This document shows positions 45,062 to 53,775 of a DNA stretch of 64,000 nt, one piece after another. Origin of the DNA: MAG-120531 sp038125995. Lineage in GTDB: Bacteria > Bacteroidota > Bacteroidia > Flavobacteriales > Flavobacteriaceae. Both the position numbers and the translations under genes were made by a program. A model generated the notes under the pieces. The model made no database searches, had not been told where the DNA came from, and was given only the letters and a program-made list of their open reading frames with translations. Numbering within the stretch: the first letter of the stretch is position 1; each line of letters opens with the position of its first letter. The DNA lies in NCBI GenBank assembly GCA_038125995.1, contig JAYPEX010000001.1:62001-126000 (forward strand), written 5' to 3'.

Positions 45062-45610
45062 ATGAGACACGGTAAAAAAGTTAATCATTTAGGAAGAAAG
45101 AAAGCGCATAGAACTGCTATGCTTGCTAATATGGCATGTTCGTTAATTGAGCACAAACGCATCAATACTACAGTAGCTAAAGCTAAAGCATTGAAAGTTT
45201 TTGTTGAACCGATCATTACGAAAGCAAAAGCTGAAAATAATCAGACTACTGAAAAAGGAACTCACAACAGACGTGTTGCTTTCTCAAGATTGAGAGACAA
45301 GAACGCAGTTACTGAGTTATTCGGTGCAGTATCAGAAAAAGTAGCAGATCGTCAAGGAGGTTATACTCGTATCATCAAATTAGGAAACCGTTTAGGGGAT
45401 AATGCTGATATGGCGATGATCGAGCTTGTAGACTTCAACGAGATTTATAACGCAGACAAGCCTAAAGCTAAGAAAACGCGTAGAAGAAAGAAATCATCAG
45501 CTCCTGAAACTCCTGAAGTTGTAGCTGAAGAAACAACTGAAGCTGTTGAAGAAACTGTTGTTGAAGCAGCTGAAGATGTAAAAGAAGAGGAAGCAAATGA
45601 CAAGCAATAA
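45062..45610 (+). CDS. rplQ: Ribosomal protein L17 with C-terminal extension
   Basis: The first 125 or so residues are ordinary L17 (MRHGKKVNHLGRKKAHRTAM, then GGYTRIIKLGNRLGDNADMA). A further tail of about 50 residues starts with a basic KAKKTRRRKKSS block and continues as a Glu/Val/Ala-rich acidic stretch. The total of 182 compares with about 127 in E. coli. The tail is low-complexity and probably disordered. Last gene of the cluster. Confidence 0.95.
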   Translation: MRHGKKVNHLGRKKAHRTAMLANMACSLIEHKRINTTVAKAKALKVFVEPIITKAKAENNQTTEKGTHNRRVAFSRLRDKNAVTELFGAVSEKVADRQGGYTRIIKLGNRLGDNADMAMIELVDFNEIYNADKPKAKKTRRRKKSSAPETPEVVAEETTEAVEETVVEAAEDVKEEEANDKQ

Positions 45611-45636
45611 TGTTAATTTGTTTTTAAAATAGAATT

Positions 45637-45669
45637 AAGGATAAGTCTTTTGCTTATCCTTTTTTTTTG
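45637..45669 (+). terminator. Terminator of the ribosomal protein cluster
   Basis: A 9-bp stem (AAGGATAAG at 45637-45645, CTTATCCTT at 45653-45661) with a 7-base loop is followed by a run of eight or more T. It lies 26 bp after rplQ. Confidence 0.92.
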
Positions 45670-45697
45670 TTTTTTTGTGAAATGAAACAATTGATTT

Positions 45698-46798
45698 ATG
45701 AAATATACAACTAGAAAACCAGCATTGATCTTACTCGCAGACGGAACTATTTTTCACGGTAAAGCCGTAGGAGGAAAAGAGGGAACTTCTTTTGGAGAAG
45801 TTTGTTTTAATACCGGGATGACCGGCTATCAGGAAATCTTTACCGATCCATCGTATTTTGGTCAGCTTATGGTGACTACCAATGCACATATCGGAAATTA
45901 TGGTGCAACTGAGGTCGATACCGAATCTGATAGTGTTAAGATTGCTGGTTTGATTTGTAAGAATTTTTCTTACACCTATTCAAGAGATTTAGCACAGGAA
46001 TCACTTGAAGAGTTTATCAATAAGAGTAATTTATTTGCGATTTCAGATGTAGATACTAGAGCACTTGTAAGTTACATCCGTGATAATGGAGCTATGAATG
46101 CAGTAATCACTACCGATGTTGATAATTTAGATGCTATTGCTAAAGAATTAGAAGCTTTTCCATCGATGAAAGGATTGGAACTCGCTTCAAAAGTATCAAC
46201 GAAAGAACCGTATTTCTTTGGAGAAGAAGACGCTCCAATAAAGATTGCTGCTTTAGATATCGGAATTAAGAAAAACATTTTAAGAAACTTTGCAAAACGA
46301 GGAGCTTACGTAAAGGTGTTTCCATACAATACTCCTTTTTCTGAATTAGAAGCGTTTAATGCAAATGCTTACTTTATTTCAAATGGTCCTGGTGATCCTG
46401 AACCATTATCTGAATCTATAGAATGTGCGAAGGGGATGATCGAAAGTGGAAAACCAACCTTTGGAATTTGTTTAGGACATCAGGTGATTGCTTTAGCAAA
46501 TGGTATCTCGACCTATAAAATGCATAATGGTCATAGAGGGATCAATCATCCTGTTAAAAACCTAAAAACAGGTAAGGGAGAAATTACTTCTCAAAACCAT
46601 GGTTTTGCTGTTAATAGAGAAGAATTAGAAGCGAATCCTAATTTGGAACTCACCCATGTTCACCTTAATGATCATACGGTGATGGGAATTAAAATGAAAG
46701 GTAAGGATGTGTTTTCGGTTCAGTATCATCCTGAAGCAAGTCCTGGGCCTAATGATGCTAATTATTTATTCGACGATTTCTTTGAATTGATGAATTAG
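45698..46798 (+). CDS. carA: Carbamoyl-phosphate synthase small subunit (glutaminase)
   Basis: CarA releases ammonia from glutamine for carbamoyl-phosphate used in pyrimidine and arginine synthesis. The 366-residue protein has the N-terminal CPSase domain (SFGEVCFNTGMTGYQEI) and a class I amidotransferase domain. Its nucleophile is Cys258 (FGICLGHQ), with the histidine in QYHPEASPGP. carB is not in the window. No TAnnTTTG box was found between the terminator and the ATG, so its promoter is unclear or it depends on read-through. Confidence 0.96.
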   Translation: MKYTTRKPALILLADGTIFHGKAVGGKEGTSFGEVCFNTGMTGYQEIFTDPSYFGQLMVTTNAHIGNYGATEVDTESDSVKIAGLICKNFSYTYSRDLAQESLEEFINKSNLFAISDVDTRALVSYIRDNGAMNAVITTDVDNLDAIAKELEAFPSMKGLELASKVSTKEPYFFGEEDAPIKIAALDIGIKKNILRNFAKRGAYVKVFPYNTPFSELEAFNANAYFISNGPGDPEPLSESIECAKGMIESGKPTFGICLGHQVIALANGISTYKMHNGHRGINHPVKNLKTGKGEITSQNHGFAVNREELEANPNLELTHVHLNDHTVMGIKMKGKDVFSVQYHPEASPGPNDANYLFDDFFELMN

Positions 46799-46900
46799 TA
46801 TTTCTCAGTCAGGTCTGTTTTTATTGCTAATAATACAATACAAACTCAGTTGATTGTCAAAATTTTAAAAAGTAATTGAATAAAACATATGTCATAATAG

Positions 46901-46925
46901 GAAAGCGTTTGCTTTCATATATTTG
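46901..46925 (+). promoter_or_regulatory. eno -7 box with abutting inverted repeat
   Basis: TATATTTG (46918-46925) matches TAnnTTTG, 28 bp before the eno ATG. Immediately upstream is GAAAGC-GTTT-GCTTTC (46901-46916), a perfect 6-bp inverted repeat where a regulator could bind between the -7 and -33 elements. No TTG lies at the normal spacing. The rest of the 155-bp gap shows nothing else. Confidence 0.5.
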
Positions 46926-46953
46926 CAAAAAATTAATTTATAAATAAAGCATT

Positions 46954-48246
46954 ATGAGTATAATCGTAAGTGTACACGCAAGACAAATTTTAGATTCTAG
47001 AGGGAATCCAACAGTTGAAGTAGATGTAATTACTGAAAACGGTTCATTAGGACGTGCAGCAGTTCCATCTGGAGCCTCTACTGGTGAGCACGAAGCACAC
47101 GAACTTAGAGATGGTGGAAACACCTATATGGGTAAAGGAGTTTTCAAAGCAGTTGAGAATGTAAATACCGTGATCGCTGAAGCGCTTTTAGGAATGTCTG
47201 TTTTTGAACAAAACGCCATTGATCAAGCGATGATTGAGTTAGATGGTACTCCCAATAAAGCAAAATTAGGTGCTAATGCAATCCTAGGAGTTTCTCTTGC
47301 AGTTGCCAAAGCAGCAGCTGAAGAATTAGGAATGCCATTATACCGTTATGTAGGTGGTGTAAGTGCTAACACACTTCCAGTTCCTATGATGAATATTATC
47401 AATGGTGGATCTCACTCTGATGCTCCAATTGCATTCCAAGAATTTATGGTAATGCCTGTCAAAGCTGAATCTTTTACCCATGCGATGCAAATGGGAACTG
47501 AAATTTTTCACCACTTAAAGAAAGTGTTACACGACAGAAATCTATCAACAGCAGTAGGAGATGAAGGAGGTTTTGCACCAACGTTAGACGGTACTGAAGA
47601 TGCTATTGAAACGATTGAAAAAGCTGTTACGAATGCTGGATACAAATTTGGAGACGAAGTGATGATCGCTTTAGATTGTGCTTCTGCTGAATTTTATGTA
47701 GATGGTAAATACGACTATACTAAATTTGAAGGCGATAAAGGAGCAGTTCGTACTTCTGAAGAACAAGCTGAGTATTTAGCTGAATTATGTGCTAAATACC
47801 CAATTATCTCTATCGAAGACGGGATGGATGAAAACGACTGGGATGGATGGAAATCACTTACTGAAAAAGTAGGAGATAAAGTTCAATTAGTTGGTGATGA
47901 TTTATATGTTACTAATGTGGAGCGTTTGTCAAGAGGTATTGAAAATGGTATTGCAAATTCTATTTTGATCAAAGTAAACCAAATTGGTTCATTAACGGAA
48001 ACCATTGCAGCTGTTAATATGGCTAAAAACGCAGGATATACTTCAGTAATGTCTCACCGTTCTGGAGAAACTGAAGACAATACAATTGCTGATTTAGCGG
48101 TTGCATTAAACTGTGGTCAAATCAAAACAGGTTCTGCTTCTCGTTCTGATCGTATGGCTAAATACAACCAATTATTACGCATTGAAGAAGAATTAGGTTC
48201 AACAGCTTATTTTCCGCAATTAAATGCATTTAAAGTAAAGCAATAA
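46954..48246 (+). CDS. eno: Enolase
   Basis: Enolase converts 2-phosphoglycerate to phosphoenolpyruvate. The 430-residue protein has ARQILDSRGNPTVEVDV, the metal-binding DCASAEFYVDGKYDY and SIEDGMDENDW segments, the catalytic lysine in SILIKVNQIGSLTET and the SHRSGETEDNTIADL signature. A terminator follows, so it is monocistronic. Confidence 0.98.
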   Translation: MSIIVSVHARQILDSRGNPTVEVDVITENGSLGRAAVPSGASTGEHEAHELRDGGNTYMGKGVFKAVENVNTVIAEALLGMSVFEQNAIDQAMIELDGTPNKAKLGANAILGVSLAVAKAAAEELGMPLYRYVGGVSANTLPVPMMNIINGGSHSDAPIAFQEFMVMPVKAESFTHAMQMGTEIFHHLKKVLHDRNLSTAVGDEGGFAPTLDGTEDAIETIEKAVTNAGYKFGDEVMIALDCASAEFYVDGKYDYTKFEGDKGAVRTSEEQAEYLAELCAKYPIISIEDGMDENDWDGWKSLTEKVGDKVQLVGDDLYVTNVERLSRGIENGIANSILIKVNQIGSLTETIAAVNMAKNAGYTSVMSHRSGETEDNTIADLAVALNCGQIKTGSASRSDRMAKYNQLLRIEEELGSTAYFPQLNAFKVKQ

Positions 48247-48268
48247 TCGCTTTATAATAATGAATATC

Positions 48269-48300
48269 AAAGGCGCTTTTTATAAAGGCGCCTTTTTTTT
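48269..48300 (+). terminator. Terminator after eno
   Basis: AAAGGCGC (48269-48276) pairs with GCGCCTTT (48288-48295) around an 11-base loop, followed by T residues to 48300. It lies 22 bp after the stop. Confidence 0.88.
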
Positions 48301-48352
48301 GTGATATTTATCATAATAATCTGTTAATCCCCTTTTTTACGCATCATATGGA

Positions 48353-48383
48353 TTGTTTTAGTGCAGTCTTTTTATTAATTTTG
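48353..48383 (+). promoter_or_regulatory. Promoter of gltA (TTG-N20-TAnnTTTG)
   Basis: TTG (48353-48355), 20 bp, TAATTTTG (48376-48383) is a full consensus match, 28 bp before the ATG at 48412. Confidence 0.75.
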
Positions 48384-48411
48384 AAAACCTTTAAAAATCT
48401 AAGCAATCTCA

Positions 48412-49695
48412 ATGAAAAATAAAGCCATATTAGAATATCAAGGAAAAAAATATGAGTTTCCTGTAATTGAAGGAAGTGAAAAAGAACTCGCTATAGATAT
48501 TAAGACCCTTAGAGCGCAATCGGGAATGATTACGATCGATCCAGGTTATAAAAACACGGGTTCTTGTGAGAGTGGAATTACATTCTTAGACGGTGAAAAA
48601 GGGATCTTGAGATACAGAGGATATTCGATTGAAGAATTAGCAGAAAAAGCTTCGTTTTTAGAGGTGGCTTATTTGTTGATTTTTGGAGAACTTCCTGCCA
48701 AAAGAGAGTTGGAGAAATTTCATGCTGATATCGTCAATGAATCGATGGTAGATGAGGATATGAAAAAGATTTTGGATGGTTTTCCAAAATCAGCTCATCC
48801 AATGGGAGTATTATCTTCATTGACTTCAGCACTAATCGCTTACAATCCAAAATTTGTAAACGTCAGTTCTGAAGAAGAAATGTACGGTGCAATTGTAAGA
48901 ATTATCGCTAAATTCCCAGTGTTGGTTTCTTGGACTTACAGAAAACAAAAAGGTCTTCCATTAGACTACGGTGATGATTCTCTTGAGTATGTGGAGAACT
49001 TTATCAAAATGATGTTTAAAAAACCAAATCACGATTATCAGCGTAATGATACGGTGATTAAGGCGATGAATAAATTATTAATCCTTCACGCAGATCACGA
49101 ACAAAACTGTTCAACTTCGACTGTAAGAATCGTTGGTTCTTCTCATGCAGGGTTATTTGCTTCACTATCTGCAGGTATATCAGCTCTTTGGGGACCACTT
49201 CACGGTGGTGCAAACCAAGCTGTTCTCGAAATGCTTCAAGCAATTGAAGAAGATGGAGGTGATACGAAGAAATATATGGCTAAGGCCAAAGACAAAAACG
49301 ATCCTTTTAGATTGATGGGATTCGGACACCGCGTTTACAAAAACTTTGATCCACGTGCCCGTATCATTAAAAAGGCTGCAGATGATGTATTGGATGCACT
49401 TGGAATTGATGATCCTATCTTAAACATAGCTAAAGGATTAGAGCAAGAGGCTTTAGAGGATCCGTATTTCGTGGATCGCAAGCTATATCCGAATGTGGAT
49501 TTCTATTCTGGAATTATTTACAGAGCATTAGGAATCCCTACAGAAATGTTTACTGTGATGTTTGCACTTGGTAGACTTCCAGGTTGGATTGCTCAGTGGA
49601 GAGAGATGCGACTTAACAATGAGCCAATTGGTCGACCTCGCCAAGTCTATGTGGGAGCAACCACTCGAGAGTTTGTCTCGATTCAAGATCGATAA
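48412..49695 (+). CDS. gltA: Citrate synthase
   Basis: Citrate synthase condenses acetyl-CoA with oxaloacetate to start the TCA cycle. The 427-residue length is that of the hexameric Gram-negative type. Catalytic histidines are in LHADHEQNCSTST, WGPLHGGANQA and GFGHRVYKNFDPR. It has its own promoter and terminator. Confidence 0.97.
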   Translation: MKNKAILEYQGKKYEFPVIEGSEKELAIDIKTLRAQSGMITIDPGYKNTGSCESGITFLDGEKGILRYRGYSIEELAEKASFLEVAYLLIFGELPAKRELEKFHADIVNESMVDEDMKKILDGFPKSAHPMGVLSSLTSALIAYNPKFVNVSSEEEMYGAIVRIIAKFPVLVSWTYRKQKGLPLDYGDDSLEYVENFIKMMFKKPNHDYQRNDTVIKAMNKLLILHADHEQNCSTSTVRIVGSSHAGLFASLSAGISALWGPLHGGANQAVLEMLQAIEEDGGDTKKYMAKAKDKNDPFRLMGFGHRVYKNFDPRARIIKKAADDVLDALGIDDPILNIAKGLEQEALEDPYFVDRKLYPNVDFYSGIIYRALGIPTEMFTVMFALGRLPGWIAQWREMRLNNEPIGRPRQVYVGATTREFVSIQDR

Positions 49696-49700
49696 TACCC

Positions 49701-49728
49701 AAGCCCTTTTCTAAAAAGGGCTTTTTTT
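49701..49728 (+). terminator. Terminator after gltA
   Basis: AAGCCCTTTT and AAAAGGGCTT form a 10-bp stem around the bases CTA region, followed by a run of seven T. It begins 5 bp after the gltA stop. Confidence 0.9.
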
Positions 49729-49772
49729 ATAAAAAAATTAAGCATATTTGTAGGATATATAACAATGCACAT

Positions 49773-50687
49773 ATGCTAGATCTTAAGATTCTCAATGAAA
49801 CATCAATGCTAAAAGCAGTCGTATTAGGAACCGCTTTAAGCAATGGTCCTGTTCCAAAAGTAGCGGATGCTTATGATCCTAATTCATTGATGCATATTAA
49901 GGCAGGTACCTATCCAGTTGAATCGGATATGATTTCTGAAATGGAGAATTTTTCAGAGGTTTTAAAGAAGTATGGAGTTAAGGTATTTCGCCCTGAAATC
50001 ATCAAAGATTGCAATCAAATATTTAGCCGTGATATCGCCTTTGTGATTGAAGACTATATTTTTAGATCCAATATTTTACCGCACAGAGAAGAAGAATTCG
50101 ACGCTATTTTACATGTTTTAGATCAAATCAATCCAGATAAAATTATCAGTCCTCCAGAAAAAGTTCACATTGAAGGAGGTGATGTTATGCCTTGGTTTGA
50201 TTATATTTTTGTCGGTGTTTATACGGGAGATGATTATGAGGATTATATCACTGCTCGTACCAATAAAGAAGGCGTAGCTTTCTTGCAATCGTTCTTTCCT
50301 GAAAAGAAGGTCAAATCCTTTGAATTGAAAAAATCAAATACCAATCCTGCAGAAAACGCACTCCATTTGGACTGTTGTTTTCAGCCTATTGGGACCAAAT
50401 ACGCCTTAGTGCATCCAGAAGGATTTTTAAATCCTGATGAATACCAATGGATATTGGACTATTTTGGTAAGGAAAACGTATTTGAAATTACCAAAGAGGA
50501 ATTGGTGATGATGGGTTGTAATGTGTTTTCAATAGCACCGACTGTAGTCGTATCTGAAAAGCGACTAACGAGGGTCAACCAATGGATGCGATCCAAAGGG
50601 TTTACAGTTGAAGAAATTGTCTATGCTGAAATAGCAAAACAAGGAGGAATGCTCCGTTGTAGTACACTACCATTAATTAGGAACTGA
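49773..50687 (+). CDS. Amidinotransferase/DDAH-family hydrolase
   Basis: This 304-residue guanidino-modifying enzyme has IFSRDIAFVI (about 83-92), HIEGGDVMPW with Glu134 and Asp137, His198 in NALHLDCCF and a near-C-terminal nucleophile Cys296 in GMLRCSTLPL. These are the catalytic elements of dimethylarginine dimethylaminohydrolase and arginine deiminase relatives. Likely substrates are arginine-type guanidines or citrulline-like ureas; which is not decided. It overlaps the next gene by one base (TGATG). A near-consensus box (CATATTTG) lies about 20 bp upstream of the ATG. Confidence 0.85.
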   Translation: MLDLKILNETSMLKAVVLGTALSNGPVPKVADAYDPNSLMHIKAGTYPVESDMISEMENFSEVLKKYGVKVFRPEIIKDCNQIFSRDIAFVIEDYIFRSNILPHREEEFDAILHVLDQINPDKIISPPEKVHIEGGDVMPWFDYIFVGVYTGDDYEDYITARTNKEGVAFLQSFFPEKKVKSFELKKSNTNPAENALHLDCCFQPIGTKYALVHPEGFLNPDEYQWILDYFGKENVFEITKEELVMMGCNVFSIAPTVVVSEKRLTRVNQWMRSKGFTVEEIVYAEIAKQGGMLRCSTLPLIRN

Positions 50688-51619
50688 TGAAACAGACTAC
50701 GAATACACTATTAATGATTCGTCCGGTTCACTTTAGAGCCAATGAAGACACTGCGGGAGATAATTACTTTCAAAAGAATTTGGACCTGCCTAAAGAGGAG
50801 TTACTCAAAAGAGCTCAAGAGGAGTTTGACAACTTTGTAAGTCAATTGAGATCTGTTGGTGTTCAAGTGATCGTAACCGATGCTCAAAGTGAGGTAGATG
50901 TCCCCGATGCTCATTTTCCAAACAATTGGATTTCTTTTCACGAGAGTGGTATGGTGGGGATTTATCCCATGTTGGCTCCTTCAAGACGTTTAGAGCGCAA
51001 TGAAGAGGTTTTGTCACTATTGGAGGACAAAGGATATACTATTACTGAAATTATTGATTATACCGCTGCTGAAGAAGAGGAGCTTTTTTTAGAGGGTACA
51101 GGGTCCATGATTTTGGATCGAGAGAACAGAAAAGCATATGCGGCAATTTCTCAGCGTACCGATGAGGATTTGTTTGTGGAATTCTGTGAGGACTTTGAAT
51201 ATACTCCTATTGTTTTTACTGCGAATCAAGAAATTGATGGAACATTGCTGCCAATTTATCACACCAATGTCATGATGTGTGTAGGCAGTACGTTAGCAAT
51301 TGTTTGTTCGGCTTCCATAACCGATAAAAAAGATCGCAAAAACGTCATAAAGCAGCTGAAATCCGATGCGAAGGAACTCATCGATATCAGTATAGCTCAA
51401 ATGAACCAGTTCGCTGGTAATATGTTAGAGGTTCAAGGTGTTGGAGATCAGCCTTTTCTGGTTATGAGCACCTCTGCTTTTAATTCACTTAGAGGGGATC
51501 AAATTAGTTCTATTGAAAAGCACTGTAAAGTTCTTCACGCTGATTTAGAAACAATTGAAATTTGTGGAGGTGGTTCTGCTCGTTGTATGATGGCAGAAGT
51601 ATTTTTACCTAAATCTTGA
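50687..51619 (+). CDS. CtlX-like amidinotransferase-fold hydrolase
   Basis: This 310-residue protein matches the family described as citrulline utilisation hydrolase CtlX, which in Francisella converts citrulline to ornithine. PNNWISFH (79-85), LEGTGSMILDRENRKAY, His192 in YHTNVMMCVG and Cys300 in GGGSARCMMAE form the expected active site. It starts on the last base of the preceding stop and so is coupled to the DDAH-like gene. argS follows after 56 bp. Confidence 0.85.
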   Translation: MKQTTNTLLMIRPVHFRANEDTAGDNYFQKNLDLPKEELLKRAQEEFDNFVSQLRSVGVQVIVTDAQSEVDVPDAHFPNNWISFHESGMVGIYPMLAPSRRLERNEEVLSLLEDKGYTITEIIDYTAAEEEELFLEGTGSMILDRENRKAYAAISQRTDEDLFVEFCEDFEYTPIVFTANQEIDGTLLPIYHTNVMMCVGSTLAIVCSASITDKKDRKNVIKQLKSDAKELIDISIAQMNQFAGNMLEVQGVGDQPFLVMSTSAFNSLRGDQISSIEKHCKVLHADLETIEICGGGSARCMMAEVFLPKS

Positions 51620-51648
51620 TATAAGGACACAGTTATCGAGTCATTTAG

Positions 51649-51656
51649 TATATTTG
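51649..51656 (+). promoter_or_regulatory. -7 box of argS
   Basis: TATATTTG matches TAnnTTTG, 19 bp before the argS ATG. No TTG at 18-20 bp was found. Confidence 0.5.
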
Positions 51657-51675
51657 CACTCCATAAAAATACTTC

Positions 51676-53442
51676 ATGAATATTCAGGATCACATCTCAC
51701 TAAAGGCTAATGAGCTTTTAAAAAAAGAGTTCGATACAACTTTTGAGTCTTTTGATTTTCAGCCTACACGTAAAGATTTTGATGGAGATATTACTCTTGT
51801 GGTGTTTTCTCTGCTTAAAAAAATTAAAGGAAATCCAGTAGCTATTGGGACTGCATTAGGCGATTTTCTCAAAGAACAGCTAGATGAAATTACAGATTAC
51901 AATGTAGTAAAGGGGTTTTTAAACCTTTCTTTATCAGATGCTTATATACTCGATCAATTCCACAATTTAGATTCTAAAAAAGGAATCAAAGCAAAGGGAG
52001 GGAGATTGGTTGAATACTCATCGCCAAACACCAATAAACCACTTCACTTAGGTCATATTCGAAACAACCTCTTGGGGTATTCTGTAGCTAAGATATTGGA
52101 GGCGGCGGGGCACAAGGTGTACAAGACTCAAATTATCAACGATCGGGGTATTCATATTTGTAAGAGTATGTTAGCCTGGAAGCGTTTTGGTGAAGGACAA
52201 ACTCCTGAGTCAACAGGACTTAAAGGAGACAAGCTCGTAGGAAATTACTACGTGGCTTTTGACAAGGTCTACAAAGAAGAAATTGCAGCATTAATTGCAT
52301 CCGGAACCGATAAAGAAACTGCTGAAAAAACAGCTCCTATTCTTTTAGAAGCTCAAGAAATGCTTCGCAAATGGGAATCTGGAGATCCACAGGTGGTTGA
52401 TCTTTGGAAAACTATGAACGGATGGGTGTACAAAGGGTTTGAAGTGACTTACAAGAACCTTGGGGTAGATTTTGATTCCTATTATTACGAGAGCGTCACC
52501 TATCTCTTGGGAAAAGATATCGTCGAAGAAGGTCTTGAAAAAGGAGTCTTTTTTGAAAAGGAAGACGGAAGTGTGTGGATTGATCTCACTGAGGATGGAT
52601 TGGATGAGAAAATCGTTCTAAGAGCCGATGGAACAGCTGTTTATATGACTCAGGATATCGGAACTGCGATTCAGCGTATCAAAGATCATCCTGATGTTGA
52701 TGGAATGGTTTATACCGTTGGTAATGAGCAAGATTATCACTTTAAAGTGTTGTTTTTAATCCTTAAGAAATTAGGATTTGATTGGGCGAATCAATTGTAC
52801 CACCTCAGTTATGGAATGGTTGATCTTCCTTCTGGAAAAATGAAATCAAGAGAGGGGACTGTAGTTGATGCAGACGATCTAATTGTAGAAATGAGTGAAA
52901 CAGCTGAAAAATTATCTGAAGAACTCGGCAAATTAGATGGTTTTAGTGAAACGCAAAAGAAAGAGCTCTACAAAACAATAGGACTTGGAGCCTTAAAATA
53001 CTTTATTCTCAAAGTAGATCCTAAAAAGAGAATTTTATTTGACCCTTCTGAATCAGTAGATTTCCAGGGAAATACGGGGCCTTTTATACAGTATACTCAC
53101 GCTAGAATTCAATCAATTCTCAGAAAGGTTGATTTTGAGATTGACGCTAATGCCGATTTGAGTTCTTATGTGCTTCATCAAAAAGAGCGTGATCTCGTTG
53201 CAATCTTAGAAGATTACCCATCTGTATTAGAAGCTGCGGCTTCGCAGTATTCACCAGCTCTAATCGCTAATTACACCTACGATTTAGTAAAGACGTTTAA
53301 TTCTTTTTACCAAAATGTATCCATTTTAGGAGAGTCAAATCAACATGTAAAAAGCTTTAGAGTACAACTTTCTAAAAAAGTAGCAACGTATATTAAAGAA
53401 TCATTTGCGCTACTTGGAATCGAGGTTCCAGATCGTATGTAG
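51676..53442 (+). CDS. argS: Arginyl-tRNA synthetase
   Basis: ArgRS charges tRNA-Arg. In 588 residues there is the class I HIGH motif (HLGH at 124-127, SSPNTNKPLHLGHIRNN), a KMSK-like GKMKSREG and the C-terminal anticodon-binding domain ending LLGIEVPDRM. It has its own promoter box but lies directly after two arginine/citrulline-type hydrolases. Confidence 0.97.
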   Translation: MNIQDHISLKANELLKKEFDTTFESFDFQPTRKDFDGDITLVVFSLLKKIKGNPVAIGTALGDFLKEQLDEITDYNVVKGFLNLSLSDAYILDQFHNLDSKKGIKAKGGRLVEYSSPNTNKPLHLGHIRNNLLGYSVAKILEAAGHKVYKTQIINDRGIHICKSMLAWKRFGEGQTPESTGLKGDKLVGNYYVAFDKVYKEEIAALIASGTDKETAEKTAPILLEAQEMLRKWESGDPQVVDLWKTMNGWVYKGFEVTYKNLGVDFDSYYYESVTYLLGKDIVEEGLEKGVFFEKEDGSVWIDLTEDGLDEKIVLRADGTAVYMTQDIGTAIQRIKDHPDVDGMVYTVGNEQDYHFKVLFLILKKLGFDWANQLYHLSYGMVDLPSGKMKSREGTVVDADDLIVEMSETAEKLSEELGKLDGFSETQKKELYKTIGLGALKYFILKVDPKKRILFDPSESVDFQGNTGPFIQYTHARIQSILRKVDFEIDANADLSSYVLHQKERDLVAILEDYPSVLEAAASQYSPALIANYTYDLVKTFNSFYQNVSILGESNQHVKSFRVQLSKKVATYIKESFALLGIEVPDRM

Positions 53443-53745
53443 TACTGTATGGTTTTTTTTAATATTTAATATCTCTTTTAAATAGTCGATCAGTGTTGAT
53501 TTCGTTTAGTGAGTCTACTCGTTGGCTTTTCGAAACCGCCCTTTAATTTAAGAGATTGATCAGCTTCATTTTTATTTATACATCGGTTTAGGTGGATTAT
53601 ATTGAATGTAATAGTTTAATTATCAATTCATTAACATTAAAATTGTTAATAATTATTTTAGGAAATTTCGTTTACTAGGTTTTTTTAAGCTCTAATTTTT
53701 GTTAAAAAGGAATTCTTGAGCTATCAATAGGCCTTAAAAAATCCT
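53443..53745. other. Noncoding AT-rich spacer between argS and ffh
   Basis: The gap to the ffh gene is 333 bp. It contains no credible reading frame, tRNA or SRP RNA signature. Two nested AT-only inverted repeats can be drawn (TAATTAT 53617-53623 with ATAATTA 53649-53655, and ATTAAC 53630-53635 with GTTAAT 53645-53650). The only other recognisable element is the ffh -7 box at its right end. No convincing terminator follows argS. Confidence 0.5.
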
Positions 53746-53753
53746 TATATTTG
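53746..53753 (+). promoter_or_regulatory. -7 box of ffh
   Basis: TATATTTG matches TAnnTTTG, 22 bp upstream of the ffh ATG. No well-spaced TTG is seen. Confidence 0.55.
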
Positions 53754-53775
53754 CAGCCTTAGAATACCGTAAACT

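Noticed and set aside
53443..53775. SRP (4.5S) RNA gene next to ffh
   Set aside because: The conserved GGAA/GCAG apical motif and the long helix are not found on either strand.
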